Shown here in pieces: positions 17,773 through 25,317 of a stretch of DNA of 64,000 nucleotides. Position 1 is the first letter of the stretch, and each line of letters opens with the position of its first letter. The translations under genes and the position numbers were made by a program. Source of the stretch: CBDIHP01 sp965279195 (lineage in GTDB: Bacteria; Planctomycetota; Planctomycetia; Isosphaerales; Isosphaeraceae); NCBI GenBank assembly GCA_965279195.1, contig CBDIHP010000047.1:310001-374000 (forward strand), in the 5' to 3' direction. The notes under the pieces are model-generated. The model saw only the letters and a list, made by a program, of their open reading frames with translations. It was not told the DNA's origin and ran no database searches.

Positions 17773-18804
17773 TCACCCCTCACCCATCAACCAACTTTCA
17801 TTTCCTAGCGCCGGGTCCTCGGCGATCCGTCCCTCCGCCGCGCGGCAGGCGTGGCGGACGGTGGCGGGGTCTCGCTTGCCGAAGTAAACGCCGATCGATC
17901 GGAAGCTGAGGGTCGTGCGCCGCCTCGCCAGGTACATTGCCAGGTGCCGGGGCTCGACCACGGTGGCCCGCCGGGTGTGGCCGCGGAGGTCGCGCAAGGA
18001 GACGCCGAACCGATCGGCGACCGCCCGCGCGATCTGCTCCAGCGTCGGTGCGGGGGGCAGGTCGGCCTCGACCGCCTCGCCCAGGCGCTCGGCGGTGATC
18101 GGCCGGCGCGAGACCTTCGCTTCCAGCCCCAGGCGCGCGAGCCAGCCGTCGAGGGTCCGGAAGCCGTCGGCCGACTCGGCCAGCTTGTCGAGCGCCTCGG
18201 GGTCGAGGGTCGGGGCAAGCTCGCGGGCCCTGGCCTGTTCGAGCAGGTAGCGTCTCAGGGTCGCCGGCCCCGGCGGGTCGATCCGCACGGACAGCCCGGC
18301 CGAGAGCCGCCCGAGCAGCCTGGGCGGCCAGCCGTCCCACTGGCCGGGCCCCGCCTTGGCCCCGACCGCCACCGCCGCCCCTTTCGCATCGAGGGCATCC
18401 AACGTGTGCGACAGTTCATCCATCGCCCGCCGCGACTTCTCGAGCGCGGCCACGTCGTCGATCACCAGGAGGTCGAGGTTCCGGAGCCGGGCCCGCAGGT
18501 CCGCCCAGCCGCCGCGCTCGGCCTCGCCCGCCTCCTCAACCGCCGCGATGAATCCAGGCCCGTCCACATGAGCGATCGCCGAATCCGGCCTGCGCAACAG
18601 CCGCTCGGCCACCAGGCCCGAGAGCAGCCGCGACTTGCCGACGCCCGACGGCCCGTGGACGACCAGGGGCGAGAGGCCCTCGACCTCCCCGCGCGCCAGG
18701 GCACTCGCCGCCGCATGGGCCAGGCCGTTCTCCGGCCCGACGAGGAACCCGTCCCAGGGGTGGGCCCTCGCCGCCGGTCGCGGTTCGTGCTCGGCTTCGG
18801 CCAT
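17773..18804 (-). CDS. DnaA homologue without domains I-II
   Basis: 343 residues, shorter than the usual ~450 of DnaA. AAA+ domain with Walker A GPSGVGKS (~51-58), Walker B DLLVIDD (~111-117) and a DnaA-like segment RLLGRLSAGLSVRIDPPG. The C-terminus (~255-330) is a DnaA domain IV helix-turn-helix: HLAMYLARRRTTLSFRSIGV then KRDPATVRHACR. The N-terminal DnaB-interaction domain is missing and no dnaN, gyrB or DnaA-box cluster adjoins. It could be a DnaA paralogue with regulatory use or this lineage's short initiator. ATG at 18804 has GGAGG 9 bases upstream. Confidence 0.88.
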   Translation of the reverse strand: MAEAEHEPRPAARAHPWDGFLVGPENGLAHAAASALARGEVEGLSPLVVHGPSGVGKSRLLSGLVAERLLRRPDSAIAHVDGPGFIAAVEEAGEAERGGWADLRARLRNLDLLVIDDVAALEKSRRAMDELSHTLDALDAKGAAVAVGAKAGPGQWDGWPPRLLGRLSAGLSVRIDPPGPATLRRYLLEQARARELAPTLDPEALDKLAESADGFRTLDGWLARLGLEAKVSRRPITAERLGEAVEADLPPAPTLEQIARAVADRFGVSLRDLRGHTRRATVVEPRHLAMYLARRRTTLSFRSIGVYFGKRDPATVRHACRAAEGRIAEDPALGNESWLMGEG

Positions 18805-18943
18805 CCCGAGGGTCCTCCATCGCCCCGAAAGGGATACCACGCACGCCCCCGCGCGGGAAGGCCAACTCGCCTTGCCGGGATCTCCCCCCCCTGATACCTT
18901 GCGGCCGGGAGCGATTGCACGTCGGGCCGCCAGGAGGGCGAGC

Positions 18944-20788
18944 ATGGAAGAGTCCGCGACCTTGCGAACCAGGGGAGCCGCAACGGGCCGGATCGCCCTG
19001 TGGTGGGCGGGCCTCGGCCTGTTCTCGGGCACCCTGGAACTCGCCGCCTTCCTGCTGAAGTGCCGCTGGCTCGACCCCCGCAACTACAACGTCAGCGACC
19101 AGTTCCCCTGGATGTTCCCCGTCGCGGGCCTGATCGTCGTCGGCCTGCCCGCCCTGGCCTTGATCGGGCTCGCGCTGGCGAATCCACGATGGGTGCCCGA
19201 TCGGACCATCGCCACCGCCTTGTCCTTCCCGCTCGCCCTCGGCCTCCTCTTCCGGGCCCCGATCCTCACCGCCGTCTGCCTGCTGCTCGCGGCGGGCCTG
19301 TCGTATCGGCTCGGCACGTACCTCTGTGCCCCATCGCGGATCCCGGCATTTGAACGCATGCTCAAGGGCTGGACGGCCTGCGCCGGCCTCGCACTGATCG
19401 GGACGTTCTCCCTCTGCCACTGGGGCCTCCCCGGCGGCCGGACACAACCCACCCCCTCACCCGGCGAACGCCCGCGCGACGTCCTCCTGATCGTGCTCGA
19501 CACCGTGCGGGCCAGGAGCCTGAGCCTGTATGGATATGATCGCCCGACCACGCCCAACCTCGCCCGCCTGGCGAGGCGCGGGGTGACCTTCGACCGCGCC
19601 TTCTCCACCGCCCCCTGGACGGCCCCGTCGCACGCGAGCATGTTCACGGGCCGGTGGCCGAACGAGATCTCGATCGGCTGGGACACCCCGCTGGAACGCG
19701 GGCCCCGGACGCTCGCCGAGGAGTTCGCCTCGCGCGGCTACTCCACCGCCGGGTTCGTCGCCAACAGCACCTATTGCAGCTACGAGACCGGCCTGTCGCG
19801 CGGGTTCGCCCACTACGAGGACTACGACGTCACCCCGCGCTCGATCCTCCTCTGCTCGTCGATCGCCCAGCGCGGGCTGGACTTCATCCTCAAGCGGCCG
19901 AGGCTCGCCGAGTCGCTGGGGCAGGGGGCCACCGCCAACCGGCACCGCAAGTCGGCCGAGCGGATCTGTCGAGACTTCCTCACATGGCTCGATGAGCACT
20001 CGCCCGCGCCCGAGGATCGCCCCTGCTTCGCCTTCCTCAACTTCTTCGACGCGCACCACCCGTATTTCCCCCCCGAAATCGTGCCCGGGGCCGACTTCGG
20101 CGAGGCGGCCGACGACCTCGACGAGCAGCATCTCATCCGCACGTGGTGGGATGCCGACAAGAGCAAGCTTTCCCCCGATCAGGTCGCGCTCGGCCGCGAC
20201 GCCTACGACCGCTGCCTCGCCTACCTCGATCGCGAAGTCGGCCGGCTGCTCGACGACCTCGACCGGCGGGGCCGCCTGCAATCGACCCTGATCGTCGTCA
20301 CCGCCGACCACGGCGAGCACCTCGGCGAACGCTCGCTCTACGGCCACGGCACCAGCCTCTATGCCGAGGAGTTACATGTTCCCCTCCTGATGATCGCCCC
20401 CGGGCTCATCCCCGAGGGCACGCGAATCGCGACGCCGGTCAGCCTGCGTGACCTGGCGGCCACCATGCTCGACCGGGTCGCGCCGGGCCGGGCGCATCCG
20501 TTCCCGGGGCGGTCGCTGGCCGCGACCTGGGAAGGCTCGGGGCGGGAGATCTCGCCCGTGCTGGCCATGATCGACGGCCCCCCCGAGGGCGACCCCAACC
20601 ACGGCCGATCCCCCGCCGCGCATGGCCCCCTGCACTCGGAAGTGGTCTGGCCTTTCCACGAGATCCGCGACCGGCGCGGACGCCGCGAACTTTACCGCCT
20701 GGATCGCGACCCGCGCGGCCTGACGAATCTTGCCGATCACCCGGAATCTCTGGCCGCGGTCGAGGATCTCAAAAGTCGACGCAGATAG
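18944..20788 (+). CDS. Membrane sulfatase-fold hydrolase/transferase lacking the formylglycine Cys
   Basis: 614 residues. About four to five transmembrane helices in the first ~160 residues are followed by an alkaline-phosphatase/sulfatase-fold domain: LLIVLDTVRA (metal Asp ~186), FFDAHHPYFPP and TADHGEHLGE. At the nucleophile position, where S1 sulfatases have C-x-P-S-R, this has T-A-P-S-H (~226-230). With no Cys to convert to formylglycine it probably uses Thr, as LtaS- and EptA-type enzymes do, so a phosphohydrolase or headgroup transferase is as likely as a sulfatase. AGGAGGG precedes the ATG by 5 bases. Confidence 0.88.
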   Translation: MEESATLRTRGAATGRIALWWAGLGLFSGTLELAAFLLKCRWLDPRNYNVSDQFPWMFPVAGLIVVGLPALALIGLALANPRWVPDRTIATALSFPLALGLLFRAPILTAVCLLLAAGLSYRLGTYLCAPSRIPAFERMLKGWTACAGLALIGTFSLCHWGLPGGRTQPTPSPGERPRDVLLIVLDTVRARSLSLYGYDRPTTPNLARLARRGVTFDRAFSTAPWTAPSHASMFTGRWPNEISIGWDTPLERGPRTLAEEFASRGYSTAGFVANSTYCSYETGLSRGFAHYEDYDVTPRSILLCSSIAQRGLDFILKRPRLAESLGQGATANRHRKSAERICRDFLTWLDEHSPAPEDRPCFAFLNFFDAHHPYFPPEIVPGADFGEAADDLDEQHLIRTWWDADKSKLSPDQVALGRDAYDRCLAYLDREVGRLLDDLDRRGRLQSTLIVVTADHGEHLGERSLYGHGTSLYAEELHVPLLMIAPGLIPEGTRIATPVSLRDLAATMLDRVAPGRAHPFPGRSLAATWEGSGREISPVLAMIDGPPEGDPNHGRSPAAHGPLHSEVVWPFHEIRDRRGRRELYRLDRDPRGLTNLADHPESLAAVEDLKSRRR

Positions 20789-20862
20789 CGGTGGTTGATG
20801 GATCGCGATCCCCCAACCGGCCCCATCACCCATCAATCTCATTCCTCAGGCTGGAGTTGTTC

Positions 20863-21828
20863 ATGCGAGTCCTCGTCACCGGCGTCTCCGGTTTCGTCGG
20901 CGGCCATCTGGTCGAGCACCTCGCGGCCGAGGGCGACCTCACGGTCGGGCTGTCTCTCTCGGGCAAGTGGCCGAAGGGGCTGGAGCAGCTCCAGCGCCTG
21001 GCCCGGATCGAGCCGTTCGACCTCGCCGACGGCGACGAGTCCGGCCTCGTCGACCTGCTCAGGCGCAAGCAGCCCGAGGCCATCTATCACCTCGCCGCGC
21101 AGGCGAACCCGCAGGCCAGCGTGGCCGACCCGCGGGGCACCTGGGCCCTGAACCTCGGCGGCACGCTCAACCTGCTCGAAGCCGTGAAGGCGTCGGGCCT
21201 GACGCCACGCGTCGTGATCGTCAGCTCGGGCGTGGCTTATGGGAACCCGGCCCCGGAGCACATGCCCGTGGGCGAGAGTTGCCCGCTCCGGCCCAATAAT
21301 CCGTACTCCGCCAGCAAGGGGGCGGCCGACCTCCTGGGCGTGCAGCACTACCTGGGGCACGGCACCCACGTCGTCGTCGCCCGGCCGTTCAACCACTCGG
21401 GCCCCAGGCAATCCTCGACATATGTTCTCAGCGGCCTGGCGCGTCAGGTCGCCGAGGTCGAGGCGGGCAAGTCGGCGCGGGTGGAGGTCGGCAACCTGGA
21501 GGTGGTCCGCGACTTCACCGACGTCCGCGACGTGGTTCGGGGCTACCGGCTCCTGGTCGAGAAGGGGCAGCCGGGCGAGATCTACAACCTGGGCTACGGC
21601 AAGGGGACGAAACTGGCCGATGCCCTCGAGACCCTGCGGTCGCTGGCGAGGGTGCCGATCGAGGTCCACATCGACCCCGCCCGGGTGCGGCCGGTGGACC
21701 AGCCCTTGCTCGTGGCCGACCCGACGAAGCTCCGCGAGGCCACGGGCTGGGCCCCGCAATTCGCCATCGAGCGGACTCTCGCCGACATGCTCGACTACTG
21801 GCGCGAACAGCTCGGGCAGGCCGCCTGA
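20863..21828 (+). CDS. NAD(P)-dependent GDP-sugar epimerase/dehydratase (GMD/RMD-like)
   Basis: 321 residues, extended short-chain dehydrogenase fold. N-terminal nucleotide-binding TGVSGFVGGHLV, YHLAAQANPQASV, the active-site SSGVAYG and Y-x3-K (NPYSASKGAAD). The PFNHSGPRQSSTYVLSGLAR segment and VEVGNLEVVRDFTDVRDVVR are typical of GDP-mannose 4,6-dehydratases and GDP-4-keto-6-deoxymannose reductases. The product would be a GDP-deoxysugar for surface glycans. It is 74 bases after the sulfatase-fold gene and possibly in the same operon; the exact member is not certain. Confidence 0.9.
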   Translation: MRVLVTGVSGFVGGHLVEHLAAEGDLTVGLSLSGKWPKGLEQLQRLARIEPFDLADGDESGLVDLLRRKQPEAIYHLAAQANPQASVADPRGTWALNLGGTLNLLEAVKASGLTPRVVIVSSGVAYGNPAPEHMPVGESCPLRPNNPYSASKGAADLLGVQHYLGHGTHVVVARPFNHSGPRQSSTYVLSGLARQVAEVEAGKSARVEVGNLEVVRDFTDVRDVVRGYRLLVEKGQPGEIYNLGYGKGTKLADALETLRSLARVPIEVHIDPARVRPVDQPLLVADPTKLREATGWAPQFAIERTLADMLDYWREQLGQAA

Positions 21829-21966
21829 ACGGGCCTACGATTCATCGAATCGATTCATCCCTTGGGATCTATCTTCGGGCGCAATCCGCGTTTAGAATGA
21901 TCCGCTCGGGGCCGGACGAGGGGGTCCGGCCGGGAGAATTGTCGCACGCGGTCGATCGGCCCGATC

Positions 21967-22572
21967 ATGACGCCGACCCCCATCAGCCTGCTGGACCGGC
22001 TCCGCGACCACCCCGACGAGGTGTCGTGGCGGCGGCTGTTCGACCTGTACACCCCGCTCATCCGGCACTGGCTGCGCCGACAGGGGCTCGCGGAGTCGGA
22101 TGTCGATGATCTGATGCAAGATGTGTGCGCGACGATCGCTCGCGAGATCGCGAAGTTCGACCACGTGGGGCGGATCGGGGCGTTCCGGAGCTGGATCCGC
22201 AACATCGTGGTGAACCGGGCGAGGGGGTTCTGGCGGTCGCGGAAGAACGCCCCGGGGCGGCTGCGCGGCGGGGCGGCGGACGACTCGTTCGGCGACGGCC
22301 TCGACCAGCTCGCCGACCCGGACAGCGGCCTCAGCCGGCTGTGGGACCGGGAACATGATGAATTCATCGCGCGTCGATTGCTGGAACTGACCCGGCCCGA
22401 GTTCTCCGAGCCGATCTGGCGGGCCTTCGAGCGTCAGGTGATCGGCGGCCTCTCCGCCGCCCAGGCGGCCGAGGAGCTGGGCACCACCGTGAACGCCGTG
22501 CTCATCGCCAAGTCGCGGGTCCTCCGCCGGCTCAGGCAGGAGAGCCACGGGCTGATCGACGCGGTGTTTTGA
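21967..22572 (+). CDS. ECF-family RNA polymerase sigma factor
   Basis: 201 residues. Region 2: WRRLFDLYTPLIRHWLRRQG, DVDDLMQDVCATI, FRSWIRNIVVNRARGFWRS. Region 4: RQVIGGLSAAQAAEELGTTV then LIAKSRVLRRLRQE. Differs from the other sigma factor (15367-16029) and belongs to the planctomycete ECF type with a kinase downstream. The kinase starts 16 bases after its stop, so they form one operon. Confidence 0.93.
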   Translation: MTPTPISLLDRLRDHPDEVSWRRLFDLYTPLIRHWLRRQGLAESDVDDLMQDVCATIAREIAKFDHVGRIGAFRSWIRNIVVNRARGFWRSRKNAPGRLRGGAADDSFGDGLDQLADPDSGLSRLWDREHDEFIARRLLELTRPEFSEPIWRAFERQVIGGLSAAQAAEELGTTVNAVLIAKSRVLRRLRQESHGLIDAVF

Positions 22573-22588
22573 GAGTGGGTGAAATGCG

Positions 22589-25252
22589 ATGGCGACTCAG
22601 GGGCCTTCGACGCTGAACGAGTTCCCGCCGGAGGGCGAACATCCGGCGCCGGAGGTGCTGCGGGCGTTCCTGGAGGGGAAGCTCGACGAGGCGGGATCGA
22701 TCGCGGTCGAGGATCATCTGTGCACATGTGTCCCTTGCGGCGCGTTGCTGGAGAAGTCGGCGACGGTGGCCGACCCGCTCCAGGCCCTCTTCCGGTTGGC
22801 GGCGAGGGACTCGGGCGCGGGGGATGCCGCGCCGCCTCCGGATGCGGCGGCGTCGTCGAGCGTGTCGGGGTATGACCTGCTGGAGGTGATCGGTCGGGGC
22901 GGGATGGGGGTGGTGTACAAGGCCCGCCAGCGGTCGCTCGGACGCGTCGTCGCGTTCAAGCAGGTGCGCGCGTATCTGGATGGCGACCCGCAGGAGCTGG
23001 CGCGGTTCCGGATCGAGGCGGAGGCGATCGCGAAGCTGAAGCATCCGGGGATCGTTCAGGTCTTCGACGTCGGCTGGCGGGACGGGGCGCCGTTCCTGGC
23101 GATGGAGTTCATCGACGGCGGCACGCTCGACGACCGCCTGCGGCCGGGCCCGCTGCCGCCGAAGGTGGCGGCGCAGCTCGTCGAGACGATCGCCCGGGCG
23201 ATCGAGCACGCGCACGCCGAGGGGGTGATCCACCGGGATCTGAAGCCCGGGAACATCCTGATGACGCGGGCGGGCGAGCCGAAGGTGGCCGACTTCGGCC
23301 TGGCCAAGCGGCTCGACATCGAGGCCACGCCCGGCCCGACGCGCACGGGGGCCCTCATAGGAACACCGAGCTACATGTCGCCGGAGCAGGCCGACGGGCG
23401 GCCGGCGGACCGGGCGGTGGATGTGTATGCGTTGGGGGCGATCCTCTACGAGTGCATCACCGGACGGCCGCCGTTCCAGGCCGCGACCCCGCTTGAGACG
23501 CTGGAGCAGGTGAGGCGCGAGGAGCCGCCGAGGCCGAGCCGGCTCCAGCCGAAGATCCCGCGCGAGCTGCAGACGATCTGCCTGAAATGCCTGGAAAAGG
23601 ACCCGCGACGGCGGTACGCCTCGGCGGGCGAGCTGGCGGAGGACCTCGGGCGATTCCTGCGCGGGGAGTCGATCCTGGCACGGCCCGTGGGGGCCGTGGG
23701 GCGGGCGTGGAAGTGGTCGAAGCGCGAGCCTTGGAAGGCCGCGCTCGTGGCGTTCGGGCTGATCGCGGTGGCGGGGGGGTTCGTGGGGCTGATCGCGCAC
23801 CAGAGGCGGCTTCGGGTCGAGATCGATCGGGCGAACGAGGCAGCCAAGCTGGCGGATTCGCAGCGCAAGCTGGCGGACGCCAATTACCGCGAGGCCCGTT
23901 CGACGATTCAAAGCATGCTCGCACGATTCGGCGATGCGAGGCGGCCGCGCGACCCGAGGATCGAGCCCTACCGGATCAAGATGACGGAGGACGCGGTCAA
24001 GTTCTTCGACGGGGTGCTCGCCGCGGCCGAATCGCCGGACCCGCTGGTGCGATTCGACACGGCCCTGGCGGCGCGCGAGGCGGGGAACCTCCAGGCGAGC
24101 ATCGGCAGGGTTGATGATACGATCAAGAGTATGACGCGTTCGTTGAAGATCCTCGAGGAACTCTCCGACGCGAAGCCGGACGACACGGCCTTGCTCCGCG
24201 AGCGGATGGTCGCGCTGCTGAAGCTGGGGGTGGTCACGCAATACACAGGGCACGGCAAGGGTCTGGCGTCCAAGGAGAAGGCCCTGGCGCTCGCCCAGCG
24301 GCTGTACGACATGGACCCGAGGCCGACGCTCAACCGCAGCGACCTGGCGTGGTGCCTGGACAACCTCGGCGGTGAGCTGCTGGTGGTCGCCCGATACCCC
24401 GGGGCGGAGGCGGCCCTCAAGCGGGCCGTCGAGCTGCGCAGGACAGTCGTGGCCGATATTCCGAAGGACCCGGGCGGCATCATCGAACTCGCCGGCTCGC
24501 TGATCAACCTGGGCCTGATCTGGGGCGATCGCCCCGACGAGGCGGATGCCGCGTTCCGCGAGGCGTCGGGGCTGTTGCGGAAGCTGCTCGACGCCGACCC
24601 CACGGACGTCTCGGCGACCATTATCTATGCGAATTTGCTGAACAACTGGTCGATCAACCCGAAGATCGACATCTCGGCCGAGGTCCGGCGCGAGCGGCTG
24701 GACGACGGGATCCGTCGGATCGAGGCCGTCGTGAAGGACTATCCGCTCGACGCCGCCGCGCGGGCGGGCGCCAAGAACCTGCACGGGTCGCGCGGGAACC
24801 TCCTGACCTCGCAGGGGAAATATGCCGAGGCGATCCGGGATTGGGACAGGGGCAACGAGCTGGCCGAGACGAAGGAGGCGGGGCTGGTATTCCGGATGAA
24901 CTCGGTGCTCTGCCGGCTCAAGGCGGGCGACTACCGGACGTGGCGGGCGATCCTCAGGGAGGACATCGACGGTATCGCCAGGAAGGTGCCGCCCCCGGGG
25001 GACGACTTCTACAACGTCGCCTGCCTGGCGTCGCTGTCGCTCAAGGCCGTGCGCGAAGACAAAGGCTTGAACGCATCGGAGCGCGAGCGATTGAGCAAGC
25101 AGGAGCGCGACGAGGCGTTCCGCTGGCTGCGGATGTCGCGGGAGGCGGGGTACTTGAAGGACAAGGCCGCGCGCGAGCACGCCCGGACGGACTCGGATCT
25201 GGAGGCCATCCGGGCGGACGGGGAGTTCGCGGAGATCCTCAGAGAGGATTGA
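22589..25252 (+). CDS. Ser/Thr protein kinase with anti-sigma-type zinc motif and TPR-like C-terminus
   Basis: 887 residues. The first ~60 residues end in H-x3-C-x2-C (His ~43, Cys ~47, Cys ~50), the signature of zinc anti-sigma domains. The kinase domain follows (GRGGMGVVYKA, VAFKQV lysine ~125, HRDLKPGNI, DFGLAK, YMSPEQ), then one transmembrane helix (~380-400) and ~480 residues of helical pairs like TPR (LEELSDAKPDDTALLRERM, GGELLVVARYPGAEAALKRA). The operon partner is an ECF sigma, so the protein probably holds or releases it in response to an external signal; that mechanism is inferred. Confidence 0.95.
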   Translation: MATQGPSTLNEFPPEGEHPAPEVLRAFLEGKLDEAGSIAVEDHLCTCVPCGALLEKSATVADPLQALFRLAARDSGAGDAAPPPDAAASSSVSGYDLLEVIGRGGMGVVYKARQRSLGRVVAFKQVRAYLDGDPQELARFRIEAEAIAKLKHPGIVQVFDVGWRDGAPFLAMEFIDGGTLDDRLRPGPLPPKVAAQLVETIARAIEHAHAEGVIHRDLKPGNILMTRAGEPKVADFGLAKRLDIEATPGPTRTGALIGTPSYMSPEQADGRPADRAVDVYALGAILYECITGRPPFQAATPLETLEQVRREEPPRPSRLQPKIPRELQTICLKCLEKDPRRRYASAGELAEDLGRFLRGESILARPVGAVGRAWKWSKREPWKAALVAFGLIAVAGGFVGLIAHQRRLRVEIDRANEAAKLADSQRKLADANYREARSTIQSMLARFGDARRPRDPRIEPYRIKMTEDAVKFFDGVLAAAESPDPLVRFDTALAAREAGNLQASIGRVDDTIKSMTRSLKILEELSDAKPDDTALLRERMVALLKLGVVTQYTGHGKGLASKEKALALAQRLYDMDPRPTLNRSDLAWCLDNLGGELLVVARYPGAEAALKRAVELRRTVVADIPKDPGGIIELAGSLINLGLIWGDRPDEADAAFREASGLLRKLLDADPTDVSATIIYANLLNNWSINPKIDISAEVRRERLDDGIRRIEAVVKDYPLDAAARAGAKNLHGSRGNLLTSQGKYAEAIRDWDRGNELAETKEAGLVFRMNSVLCRLKAGDYRTWRAILREDIDGIARKVPPPGDDFYNVACLASLSLKAVREDKGLNASERERLSKQERDEAFRWLRMSREAGYLKDKAAREHARTDSDLEAIRADGEFAEILRED

Positions 25253-25275
25253 ACAGGCGCATGGTCGGGTGTACC

Positions 25276-25300
25276 GGACGCGGCCCGCCTGGCCGCGTCC
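25276..25300. terminator. Bidirectional hairpin between kinase and gyrA
   Basis: Perfect 10-bp stem GGACGCGGCC/GGCCGCGTCC with a 5-base loop, centred between convergent genes (stops at 25252 and 25318). Without a U-tract on either side it could still end both transcripts. Confidence 0.6.
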
Positions 25301-25317
25301 ACCGCACCCTACGCCGG

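Noticed and set aside
17773..18804. Replication origin at the DnaA-like gene
   Set aside because: No DnaA-box cluster, AT-rich stretch or dnaN neighbour.
8640..20845. Short CATCACCC-like tracts at gene ends (8760, 13445, 17773, 20825)
   Set aside because: Too short and variable to call a repeat family.
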